A stretch of DNA of 64,000 nucleotides from Natrinema sp. SYSU A 869 (GTDB lineage: Archaea; Halobacteriota; Halobacteria; Halobacteriales; Natrialbaceae). The translations under genes were made by a program, and so were the position numbers. The stretch lies in the NCBI RefSeq assembly GCF_019879105.1, contig NZ_CP082249.1, positions 2,728,001 to 2,792,000 on the forward strand, written 5' to 3'. Positions 1 to 7,856 of this stretch are shown one piece after another; positions within the stretch are counted from its first letter, which is position 1, and each line of letters begins with the position of its first letter. The notes beneath the pieces are model-generated. The model was not told the DNA's origin. It was given only the letters and a program-made list of their open reading frames with translations, and searched no databases.

Positions 1-132
1 ACAGGCGAGCACCGCGAGAAGCTGCAGGCGGACGCGGCGGGTGGAATGCAATCGTCGCCCGCGATCATCAATGAGACGGTCTACGTCGGCGATAACGAGG
101 GCACTGTCCACGCCATCTCGAAAACGGAGTAA
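1..132 (+). CDS. PQQ-like beta-propeller repeat protein, C-terminal end (partial)
   Basis: The window opens inside this gene; only the last 43 codons are present, ending in TAA at 130-132. The visible residues contain the pattern P-A-I-I-N-E-T-V-Y-V-G-D-N-E-G-T-V-H-A-I, which is the classic blade of PQQ-type beta-propeller repeats (outer membrane BamB-like / PQQ_2 families). In haloarchaea such proteins are usually Tat-exported and bind ligands or assemble at the cell surface, but the part that would show a signal peptide lies outside the window. Function beyond a propeller fold cannot be stated. Confidence 0.75.
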   Translation, partial: TGEHREKLQADAAGGMQSSPAIINETVYVGDNEGTVHAISKTE

Positions 133-243
133 CGAGCGACGGTCGTGGTCGTCGCGACTGCGTCGTTCGTTCGCGGTCGAAGCATAATCTACTCGCGCGT
201 TTCGAAATCGTACGAACGGTTCGACGAGCGGACGCTCGTCTCG

Positions 244-1476
244 CTACTGGTAGAAGTAGCCGGCCGAGGACACGACGTCGCTCGAGTCGTCCTCTTCGAT
301 CTTCTCTAAGGCGTTGGCGAAGTCCTGATGTGTAACTTCGTCGCGGCCGTTGCGGATGGCGAACATGCCGGATTCGGTGGCGAGGCTTTCGATGTCGGCA
401 CCGGAGTAGCCGTCGGTGTCGTCGGCGAGCGAGCTGAAGTCGACGCCGTCAGCGATGTTCATATTGCGGGTATGGATCGAGAGGATCTGTTCGCGGCCGT
501 CGCGGTCAGGTTCGGGGACTTCGATGAGGCGGTCGAACCGTCCGGGGCGTAGAATGGCCCGATCGAGCATGTCGAAGCGGTTGGTAGCGGCGATGATACG
601 GATCTCACCGCGGGCCTCGAAGCCGTCCATCTCGGAGAGCAGTTGCATCATGGTCCGCTGGACCTCGGCGTCGCCGGAGGTCTTGGACTCCGTTCGACGA
701 GTCGCGATGGCGTCGATCTCGTCGATGAAGATGATGGCGGGCTGGCGCTCGCGGGCCATCTCGAAGAGGTCGCGGACGAGCCGCGAGCCCTCACCGATGA
801 ACTTGCGGACGAGTTCCGAGCCGGCCATCTTGATGAAGGTAGCGTTGGTTTCGTTGGCAACAGCCTTGGCGAGCATCGTCTTCCCCGTCCCCGGCGGTCC
901 GTAGAGGAGGACGCCACTCGGCGGGTCGATGCCGACCTCGTTGAAGATTTCGGGCTCGGTCAGCGGCTGCTCGACGGCCTCGCGGACTTCGCGGACCTGC
1001 TCGTCGATACCGCCGATGTCGGCGTAGGTGACTTCCGGCTTCTCCGTGATCTCCATCGACTGGGCGCGCGCGTCGGTCTCGGTGTCCAGAACCGTCTGGA
1101 TCGCGAAGGAGTCGTTGACCGCGACGCGGTCGCCGGGCTCGACGCGGTCGACGATACGCGAGGAGACGTCGGTCAGCACTTCCTGATTGTTGCCGTGCTG
1201 TTTGACGACGACCTGTTCGTCCTCGAGGACGTCCTCGACTGTGGCGATGTATAGCGACGAACTCTTGAGCGTCTCGTTTTCTCGTTCGACACGATCGACT
1301 TTCTCCCGGAGTCGCTCGCGGCGGTCCTCGGCGTCGTCGAGCTGGTCGGAGAGCTGGTCGTTCACGTCGACCAGATCCTCGTAATGCCCACGGAGCGCCT
1401 CGAGCCGTTCGTCATCGGGGAGCTCTGAGTCGATATCGCGGTGAGGTCGGTCGGGAATAGACGGGCTTCGAGACAT
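244..1476 (-). CDS. pan: Proteasome-activating nucleotidase (PAN AAA+ ATPase)
   Basis: 410 residues, the usual PAN length. It unfolds proteins and feeds them into the 20S proteasome. Residues about 25-75 form a coiled coil, followed by an OB-fold domain (about 75-140) and the AAA+ module. Walker A GPPGTGKT is at 193-200, Walker B IIFIDEID at 248-255, sensor-1 AATN at 286-289, and the second region of homology with arginine fingers at about 296-306. The C terminus ends F-Y-Q, a hydrophobic-Tyr-X (HbYX) tail that docks into the proteasome alpha ring and opens its gate. Haloarchaea commonly carry two PAN paralogues; I cannot tell which one this is. It is transcribed alone, tail to tail with the PQQ-repeat gene. 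Confidence 0.95.
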   Translation of the reverse strand: MSRSPSIPDRPHRDIDSELPDDERLEALRGHYEDLVDVNDQLSDQLDDAEDRRERLREKVDRVERENETLKSSSLYIATVEDVLEDEQVVVKQHGNNQEVLTDVSSRIVDRVEPGDRVAVNDSFAIQTVLDTETDARAQSMEITEKPEVTYADIGGIDEQVREVREAVEQPLTEPEIFNEVGIDPPSGVLLYGPPGTGKTMLAKAVANETNATFIKMAGSELVRKFIGEGSRLVRDLFEMARERQPAIIFIDEIDAIATRRTESKTSGDAEVQRTMMQLLSEMDGFEARGEIRIIAATNRFDMLDRAILRPGRFDRLIEVPEPDRDGREQILSIHTRNMNIADGVDFSSLADDTDGYSGADIESLATESGMFAIRNGRDEVTHQDFANALEKIEEDDSSDVVSSAGYFYQ

Positions 1477-1640
1477 CCTGTTGTACGCCGATAGGATTTC
1501 GATGGTAAATGTGCCTTTGGGTCCCGGAGGGATTTCTGCCGAATGGTATTACTGCACACTGTGCGATTGCAGGGAGCGGGCAGCAGATACCGGCGTCCGC
1601 GGAAGAATTAGTAAAATTTTGATACCAATCGGGGGCTCGA

Positions 1641-3443
1641 TCAGTCAAGCAGCGACTCGAACTCCTCGAGGCGCTGGCCGTAGGTCTCGAGCGCGCGGTC
1701 GATCGGCCCCGAGGAGCTCATGTCGACGCCGGCGATCCGCAGGAGTTCGAGCGGGTACTCCCGGGAGCCGTGGCGGAGGAACTCGAGGTAGTCGTCGGCG
1801 GCAGACTGGCCGTTCTCGAGGACATCGTCGACGATGGCGAGTGCGGCGGAGATGCCGGTCGCGTACTGGTAGACATAGAAAGCCCGGTAGAAGTGGGGGA
1901 TACGCATCCACTCGCGGGCGATGCGGTCGTCGATCGCGGCGGGCTCGTAGTAGTCTTCCTTGAGCCCGCGGTAGAGGTCGTCCAGTCGGTCGGCGGTGAG
2001 CGGTTCGCCGTTTTCTTCGAGGCGGTGGGTCTCGTGTTCGAACTCCGCGAAGAGGGTCTGGCGGTACAGCGTCGAGCGCACGCGCTCGAGGAACTCGTTG
2101 AGGACGTGTTTCCGGAACTCAGGATCGTCGACGGTCTCGAGGAGGTGATTGGTCAGCAGCGCCTCGTTGACGGTGCTGGCGACCTCGGCGACGAAGATTT
2201 CGTAGTTCGAGTAGATGAAGGGCTGTTCCTCTTTCGTGAGCTCAGAGTGCATCGAGTGGCCGAGTTCGTGAGCCAGCGTGTACATCGAGGAGATGTCCCG
2301 CTGGTAGTTCAGGAGGATGAAGGGCTGGGTGTCATAGGTCCCGCCGGAGTACGCGCCGGCTTGTTTCCCTTCGTTCTCGTAGACGTCGACCCAGCGGGAG
2401 TCCAGCCCCTCGGCGACTCGAGACTGGTACTCCTCGCCGAGGGGTGCGAGCGCGTCGACGACGTATTCGGTTGCCTGATCGTACTCGAGATCGGGACCCT
2501 CGTCACCGGTCAGTGGCATGTAGACGTCCCACATCTGCAGTTCGTCGACGCCAAGCGCCTGCTCCTTGAGTTCCGTGTGGTGGTGGAGCTTGTCGATATT
2601 GTCGTGGACGGTATCGACGAGCGTGTCGTAGACGTCGACGGGGACGTTCGGGCCATCGAGGGCCGCTTCACGTGCGGTGTCGTAGTTGCGCGCCTGAGCG
2701 GTCTTGACGTCGGCTTTGACGCTGTTCTTGTAGCTGGCCGCGACCGTGTTCCGGACCGACTCCCACTCGTCGAAGTAGGATTCGTAGACGCGCTGGCGAA
2801 AGTCGCGGTTGGGACGCTTGAGCAGGTTCGTGAAGTTGCTCTGGGTGATCTCGATCGCATCCTCCTCGTCGTCCTCGGGCGTCTCGACCGTCGGGAACGC
2901 CATGTCCGCGTTCGAGAGCATGTTGTATACCTCGCCCGTCGCGCCCGTGACCTCGCTCAGGTCGGCGAGTAGCTCCTCGACTTCGGCTGAGCGCGTATGG
3001 GGTTTCATCCGGAGCACGTCGTCGACGTAGTGGTCGTAGGTCTCGAGGGCAGGTGCCTCCGCGACCATCTCGTCGAACTCCTCGCGGGTCAACTCCTGCA
3101 GTTCGGGGTCGATGAAGGAGGCCGCGGACTGGGCGTCAGCCGCGAGCGACTGCGATCGGGCCGTCAACGCCTGGTACTGCTGGTTCGTCGTGTCTTCGTC
3201 GCGGCGCATTCGAGCGTAGGCCGCGACCATCGAGACCTCGCGCATGATCTCGTCGCGGAGTTCGAGGATCTCGAGGAGGGTTTTGGCGTCGTCGGTAACC
3301 TGTCCCTCGTAGGTGTCGAGGTCATCAACGTGCTCGGCGACCGCCTCGTAGGCGGCCTCCCAGTCGTCATCGGTCGCGTAAATGCTCTCGAGGTCCCAGG
3401 TATATCCCTCGTCGACCTCGGAGCGTTCGGGAACGGAACTCAT
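1641..3443 (-). CDS. pepF: Oligoendopeptidase F (M3 family zinc metallopeptidase)
   Basis: 600 residues from the ATG at 3443, the normal PepF length. A longer open frame continues upstream but the extra residues are low-complexity and overlap the divergent M28 gene, so I reject it. The zinc-binding HELGH is at residues 392-396, followed by the downstream glutamate helix (N-Y-E-I-F-V-A-E-V-A-S-T) typical of M3B enzymes. The family cleaves short peptides of about 7-17 residues in the cytoplasm, downstream of the proteasome, which fits the neighbouring PAN. It is divergently transcribed from the M28 peptidase with 124 bp between starts. Highly acidic surface composition is consistent with a halophile. 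Confidence 0.93.
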   Translation of the reverse strand: MSSVPERSEVDEGYTWDLESIYATDDDWEAAYEAVAEHVDDLDTYEGQVTDDAKTLLEILELRDEIMREVSMVAAYARMRRDEDTTNQQYQALTARSQSLAADAQSAASFIDPELQELTREEFDEMVAEAPALETYDHYVDDVLRMKPHTRSAEVEELLADLSEVTGATGEVYNMLSNADMAFPTVETPEDDEEDAIEITQSNFTNLLKRPNRDFRQRVYESYFDEWESVRNTVAASYKNSVKADVKTAQARNYDTAREAALDGPNVPVDVYDTLVDTVHDNIDKLHHHTELKEQALGVDELQMWDVYMPLTGDEGPDLEYDQATEYVVDALAPLGEEYQSRVAEGLDSRWVDVYENEGKQAGAYSGGTYDTQPFILLNYQRDISSMYTLAHELGHSMHSELTKEEQPFIYSNYEIFVAEVASTVNEALLTNHLLETVDDPEFRKHVLNEFLERVRSTLYRQTLFAEFEHETHRLEENGEPLTADRLDDLYRGLKEDYYEPAAIDDRIAREWMRIPHFYRAFYVYQYATGISAALAIVDDVLENGQSAADDYLEFLRHGSREYPLELLRIAGVDMSSSGPIDRALETYGQRLEEFESLLD

Positions 3444-3567
3444 GGGGACGGCTTCGAAGCGGTGGCGGTAAAGCGTGTCGGACCCCTTCACGAACGGCAA
3501 CCGTCGGAAGCGACGCACAGCGCTTGCGCCGGCCTGCCCTTTTCCCGCTCGACGGAGAACGGACGGT

Positions 3568-5037
3568 ATGGACGACGGCGACCGAGAAACGGGGTCGGCC
3601 GACTCGGACCAGACACCGGCCCTCGAGCGCGCAATCGGCCGAGCGTGGACCGACGATCGACCGTGGGACCTGCTGACCCGACTGACCGAACTCCCCCATC
3701 GGATGGGCGGCTCGGGTGGCGAGCGCCGAGCCGCCGAAATCGTCCGCAAAACCCTCTCCGATGCGGGTCTCGAGGACGTTCGAATCGACGAGTTTCCCAT
3801 GCGGTGCTGGGAGCGTGGCACGACCGAATTCGCAGTCCTCGAGGGCGAGACGGAAACGGGAGCCCGAGCGGGCGGCGACGCGGTGGCCACCGATCGAATC
3901 GATCGGTCGTTCGAGGCGATTGCACTGCCGTATTCGCCGGCTAACGATGTCGAGGGGCCGCTGGTCGACATCGGCTACGGCACCCCCGAGGAGATCGACG
4001 ATGCGGCCTTGCAGGGCGGGATCGCCGTCGCGAGTACGACAACGCCGCCGGGCAAGCGGTTCGTCCACCGGATGGAGAAGTTCGGCCACGCCGCAGCGGC
4101 GGGGGCAGAGGCGTTCGTCTTCGGCAACCACGTCCCTGGACAGTTACCGCCGACGGGTGCCCTGAAGTTCGACGCCGAGGCCGCCGTTCCGGGGGTCGGC
4201 GTCAGCGCCGAAACGCACGACTGGCTCACGGACTACGCCGATGGCGGCGCGCGCGCTCGACTCCGCGTCGACGCCACCACGTGGGATGGCTCGAGTCAGA
4301 ACGTCCACGGCAGACTCGGTGGCGAGGCGCGTAGCGCCTCGGGACAGTCGAGCGGACGGAGTTCGCGAGAGACTGACGACGAGGTGCTCGTCCTCGCTCA
4401 CTACGATGCCCACGACATCGGCGAGGGTGCGCTCGACAACGGCTGTGGAATCGCGACCGTTGCCGGCGCGACATCGGTCCTCGCGGCGATCGAGGACGAC
4501 CTCGAGTGTCCGGTCCGGATCGCTGGCGTCGGCTGCGAGGAGATCGGGCTGCTCGGTGCCGAGGCGCTCGCTGACGATCTGCCCCTCGAGTCGATTCGGG
4601 CAGTCGTCAACGTCGACGGCGCGGGGCGGTTCCGGAACCTGCGGGCACTGTCACACGGCTCCGAGTCGCTCGCGGAACTCGCGGACGACGTGACTGACGC
4701 CTTCGGCCAGCCGGTCGTCCACGAGCCGGATCCACACCCGTTCAGCGACCACTGGCCGTTCCTGCGGGCGGGCGTGCCGGCGCTGCAACTCCACAGCGAA
4801 CCGCTCGAGGGCAGCGAGCGCGGCCGCGGCTGGGGGCATACGGCGGCGGACACGCGAGACAAGGCCGACCCGCGGAATCTCCGGGACCACGCTGTCCTGA
4901 CTGCGCTGCTCGTCCGCGAACTCACGAGACGAGACGTGCCGCGGATCGACGAGCGTGAGCTTCGCGAACAGTTGCAGGCACAGGAGTACGAGTCGGGAAT
5001 GCGTGCCGCGGAGATGTGGCCCGACGCGTGGTTGTGA
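3568..5037 (+). CDS. M28 family zinc aminopeptidase
   Basis: 489 residues from the ATG at 3568 (an upstream in-frame ATG at 3475 would run close to pepF and adds only basic residues). Conserved M28 metal ligands are visible: H-Y-D-A-H-D (first zinc His and general base region), L-D-N-G-C-G with the bridging Asp, C-E-E-I-G-L-L-G-A-E with the catalytic Glu pair, V-N-V-D-G, and a late P-F-S-D-H-W-P-F segment. No signal peptide is evident, so probably cytosolic. About residues 252-270 form an insertion absent from what the fold needs (A-R-S-A-S-G-Q-S-S-G-R-S-S-R), encoded by the palindromic element at 4323-4373, just before the metal-binding loop. Confidence 0.88.
   Translation: MDDGDRETGSADSDQTPALERAIGRAWTDDRPWDLLTRLTELPHRMGGSGGERRAAEIVRKTLSDAGLEDVRIDEFPMRCWERGTTEFAVLEGETETGARAGGDAVATDRIDRSFEAIALPYSPANDVEGPLVDIGYGTPEEIDDAALQGGIAVASTTTPPGKRFVHRMEKFGHAAAAGAEAFVFGNHVPGQLPPTGALKFDAEAAVPGVGVSAETHDWLTDYADGGARARLRVDATTWDGSSQNVHGRLGGEARSASGQSSGRSSRETDDEVLVLAHYDAHDIGEGALDNGCGIATVAGATSVLAAIEDDLECPVRIAGVGCEEIGLLGAEALADDLPLESIRAVVNVDGAGRFRNLRALSHGSESLAELADDVTDAFGQPVVHEPDPHPFSDHWPFLRAGVPALQLHSEPLEGSERGRGWGHTAADTRDKADPRNLRDHAVLTALLVRELTRRDVPRIDERELREQLQAQEYESGMRAAEMWPDAWL
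4323..4373 (+). repeat. In-gene palindromic element, copy 1 (in M28 peptidase)
   Basis: A perfect 8-bp stem (4323-4330 with 4334-4341) around the loop GTA, followed by GGACA, TCGAGCGG and a CGCGAGAG block. The insertion keeps the reading frame and is translated as a Ser/Arg/Gly-rich loop. The layout matches copy 2 in the acyl-CoA synthetase and the hairpins of copies 3 and 4. Confidence 0.6.
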
Positions 5038-5056
5038 GCAGGGATATCGGCGAGTT

Positions 5057-5293
5057 TCAGGTCTCAACGTCGACCGCTGTCCGAACGACACGAGCGACGC
5101 CGAGCATCGCGACGAACGTGCCGACGACCACGAGCAAGACGAGCAAGACGATGCCGAGCGCAGACGCACCGACCTCGGGGTAGGACCGGAGCGGCGACGT
5201 GAGACGGAGTCCGAAGAAGATCACGAGCAGCCCCGCAGCGACGCGGATCGATGCGCGCCAGTAGGCACCGTACTCTTCCGGTGACAGTTCCAT
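5057..5293 (-). CDS. Small two-helix membrane protein, unknown function
   Basis: 78 residues with two clear hydrophobic segments (about 18-32 and 43-67) separated by a short loop containing R-S-Y-P-E-V. Starts at ATG 5293 with M-E-L-S-P-E-E-Y-G-A-Y-W-R. I do not recognise the family. It lies 19 bp beyond the stop of the convergent M28 gene and just downstream, on the same strand, of truA (87 bp gap), so it could be co-transcribed with truA. Confidence 0.65.
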   Translation of the reverse strand: MELSPEEYGAYWRASIRVAAGLLVIFFGLRLTSPLRSYPEVGASALGIVLLVLLVVVGTFVAMLGVARVVRTAVDVET

Positions 5294-5380
5294 GCGCCGA
5301 CGTGTGTCTTCGGGCGTGAAAAACGCTCGTACGCAGCTCGGGCGGCGACGGTTTCGGCTCGAGTCGGCCCGGCTCCCCGA

Positions 5381-6244
5381 TCAGCGCATCCCGTCGGCCA
5401 GCTGTCCGGCGACCCGCGCCCCAGTCCGTCGGTCGACGCGGCGGCGGTCGAACACGGCTCGAGCGCTCTCGGCTGCGTCCGCGTCGATCTCGAAGGCAAG
5501 ATCGGGGTAGACCACGTCGGTCAGCACGAGCGGCTCCGGCGGGGCAGGCGCGATTCCCTTATGACCGGGCAACGGCTCGGACTCGAGGACGCGATCGATC
5601 TTCGCGAGCGGAGACTCGCCGGCACCGATCGCGCGGGCGAGCGAGACGAGTCGGCGGACGAGTTCCCGAGCGAAGCCGCCCGCGCTGACGGTGACGACGA
5701 GGTAGTCGCCATCGCGGTCGGCCTCGAGCGTCAGCGAGCGCTCCGTGTTGCGACCGTCCGGCGTCAGGTTGTGGACATCGTGGGTGCCCGACAGCGTCTC
5801 GCAGGCGGCGCGGAACCGCTCGTCGTCGACGGCGGGCGCGGTCTGATCGGCGTCCGAACCGGACATCGCTTCATCGGCGGGTGGCGCGTACAGGTGATAG
5901 GTGTATGCCCGGCGGCTCGCGTGATGGGTCGCGTGGAACCCCTCGGGCGCGTCTGCGGCCGCCCACGCCCGTACATCGGCGGGAAGTTCGGCGTTCACCG
6001 CCCGGGGTGCGAGCCAATCGGGTGCCTCGAGCGCGATCGTCTGAGCCAGTGCGGAGACGCCGGCGTCAGTGCGGCCGGCGGCCGCGTAGCCCGCGGGCTT
6101 GTCGGCGTCGGGGGCGAGGACCTCAAGCGCGCGGAGGGCGTCGAAGATCGCGTCCTCGACGGTGGGGATGTCGGGCTGGGGCTGGCGCTGGAAGCCGTAG
6201 TAGTCAGTGCCGTCGTAGGCGATCCGAAACGCGCGGGGAGCCAT
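5381..6244 (-). CDS. truA: tRNA pseudouridine(38-40) synthase TruA
   Basis: 287 residues from the ATG at 6244 (M-A-P-R-A-F-R-I-A-Y-D-G-T-D-Y-Y-G-F-Q-R). The catalytic motif A-G-R-T-D-A-G-V-S-A-L-A-Q places the nucleophilic Asp at residue 60. TruA converts U38-U40 in the anticodon arm of tRNAs to pseudouridine and acts in the cytosol without cofactors. A longer frame to 6337 exists but its extra 31 residues are not TruA-like. The C-terminal region contains R-E-L-V-R-R-L-V, typical of the family. The next gene on the same strand, an acidic protein of unknown function, ends 126 bp upstream. Confidence 0.95.
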   Translation of the reverse strand: MAPRAFRIAYDGTDYYGFQRQPQPDIPTVEDAIFDALRALEVLAPDADKPAGYAAAGRTDAGVSALAQTIALEAPDWLAPRAVNAELPADVRAWAAADAPEGFHATHHASRRAYTYHLYAPPADEAMSGSDADQTAPAVDDERFRAACETLSGTHDVHNLTPDGRNTERSLTLEADRDGDYLVVTVSAGGFARELVRRLVSLARAIGAGESPLAKIDRVLESEPLPGHKGIAPAPPEPLVLTDVVYPDLAFEIDADAAESARAVFDRRRVDRRTGARVAGQLADGMR

Positions 6245-6369
6245 GGTCTCGAGTCGATCCAGCGGGGCCAGGGTGTTATACCGTTCGCTGTCTCGACGGC
6301 CACCGATCCGACTGATCGAACGGCAGAATTCACTCACTGAGTGGCCGGCGGCATCGATCTCGATGTAAT

Positions 6370-6933
6370 TCAGAACTCGTCGTCGGAGTCGAACTCGTCG
6401 TCGGGACCTGTCTCGTCGAACCCGAATTCGTCGGATTCGTTTGCTCCGCCCTCGTCGATGTCGATCTCGGTGCGGTCGGACTCCGTCGCCCCGCCCTCGT
6501 CAATATCGAACTCGTCAGTCTCGAGCGTCGATCCGTCGGCGCTGACGGCACCCTCGTGGACCTCGATGGTGACGCCGTCGTCGTCAGAGGACACCCCAAG
6601 CAACTGCCCCGTCGCCGACTCCACTTCCTGATTGACCGACCAGACGAACCGCAACACCGACTCGAGTTCGGTCCCGGCCTCGCGGACGCCGCGCTGGCGG
6701 GAGAGATCGCCCAGGCTCCGTGCCCCCTCCGGATGGAGGTACTGGATCGGATGATCGGTGGGCACCTCTTGGAGGTCGACGTCGAACGACCAGAGGTACG
6801 GCAGGGCCTGGATGGCGTAGCCCTGCGGTTTCGGCGCTCGCCGACCCGCGGCGGTCAGCGCGACGTTGATCGCCAGCGGTTCCGCGTCGGTGTCGAAGTA
6901 GACGCCCGGAACGCGTGGAATCGATACTCGCAT
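6370..6933 (-). CDS. Conserved hypothetical protein with acidic repeat tail
   Basis: 187 residues from the ATG at 6933. The first 130 residues look folded (V-P-G-V-Y-F-D-T-D ... P-Y-L-W-S-F-D-V-D), without membrane segments or a motif I recognise. The last about 50 residues are an acidic, probably disordered tail with a repeated unit: D-I-D-E-G-G-A appears twice (followed by T-E-S-D and N-E-S-D), then degenerates to F-D-E-T-G-P and D-D-E-F. Same strand as truA, so possibly one transcript. Start chosen because the 16 extra residues available upstream are basic and Pro-rich. Confidence 0.7.
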   Translation of the reverse strand: MRVSIPRVPGVYFDTDAEPLAINVALTAAGRRAPKPQGYAIQALPYLWSFDVDLQEVPTDHPIQYLHPEGARSLGDLSRQRGVREAGTELESVLRFVWSVNQEVESATGQLLGVSSDDDGVTIEVHEGAVSADGSTLETDEFDIDEGGATESDRTEIDIDEGGANESDEFGFDETGPDDEFDSDDEF

Positions 6934-7022
6934 ACTCGAGGGAGGGGGCCGGGAACGGGTGAATACACACCCGGCAATCACAGCCCCGTTTTAGGTGATT
7001 GCGGTGGCCGTCGCCGCTCTCG

Positions 7023-7769
7023 TCAGTGGAAGGTGTCGGCGAACTTGCCCCGACGGTTGATATCGAGTTCGCTCACGCTCGAGTGGTCCTGAGACGCGGC
7101 GAATCGAATCGCTTCGGCAACCTCCTGAGGGGCGCTGGCCTCGTCCTCGTCGAACCGCTCGGCGAAGGTCTCGCCATCGGGGGTCTCAAACTCCGAACGG
7201 ACCTCGGCGGGGTTGATAATCGTGACCCCCACGTCGGCGTCGCCGATCTGGGCCGCGAGACTCTTGGCGAAGCCCCGGACCCACCACTTCGAGGCCGCGT
7301 AGACCGGGTTGGCGGGCCGCGGATGTCGGCCGGCGAAGCTGGCGACGAAGATCAGGTGGCCCTCGCTCTCGCAGACGTGGGGTATCGCCGCCCGCGACGC
7401 GTAGAAGACGCCGTCGACGTTGGTCTCCTGGATCGTCTCGTACTCCTCGGTCGACAGCGATTCGACCTTGCTGCCCCGGGACAGTCCCGCGTTGTTCACC
7501 AGGACGTCGATGCCGCCGAACGCCGCGACGGTCTCGTCGATGAGCGCGTCGACGTCGTCCTCCTCGCGGACGTTCGTCGGGACGACCAGCGTCTCGACGT
7601 CGTGGGTCGCCTCGAGGTCGTCCGCGACGCTCGTCAGTCGGTCCTCGCTGCGGGCCGCGAGGACGACGTTCGCTCCCTCGGCCGCGAGTTCGCGACACGT
7701 CGCCGCGCCGATTCCCGAACTCGCGCCCGTGACGATCGCCGTTCCCTGCTCGAGCGTGTCTGACATCAT
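7023..7769 (-). CDS. SDR family NAD(P)-dependent oxidoreductase
   Basis: 248 residues. The cofactor-binding T-G-A-S-S-G-I-G is at 14-21, N-N-A-G at 92-95, and the catalytic triad is Ser144, Tyr157 and Lys161 (Y-A-A-S-K). This is a classical short-chain dehydrogenase; R40 after the second beta strand (L-A-A-R-S-E-D-R-L) suggests NADP(H) preference. Substrate unknown. Two adjacent Met codons (7769, 7766) make the start uncertain by one residue. It stands alone, with 89 bp to the unknown-function gene downstream. Confidence 0.9.
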   Translation of the reverse strand: MMSDTLEQGTAIVTGASSGIGAATCRELAAEGANVVLAARSEDRLTSVADDLEATHDVETLVVPTNVREEDDVDALIDETVAAFGGIDVLVNNAGLSRGSKVESLSTEEYETIQETNVDGVFYASRAAIPHVCESEGHLIFVASFAGRHPRPANPVYAASKWWVRGFAKSLAAQIGDADVGVTIINPAEVRSEFETPDGETFAERFDEDEASAPQEVAEAIRFAASQDHSSVSELDINRRGKFADTFH

Positions 7770-7856
7770 GCCACGAGTACGCGAGCATCGATCGTAAAAA
7801 CGAGGGTCGCAGAACCGCCGGATCGGTGATCGACGACGATCACACGAACCGCGCGG

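Noticed and set aside
1770-2972. 400-codon open frame on the plus strand
   Set aside because: Antisense to pepF, composed of valine, arginine and glycine repeats typical of shadow frames.
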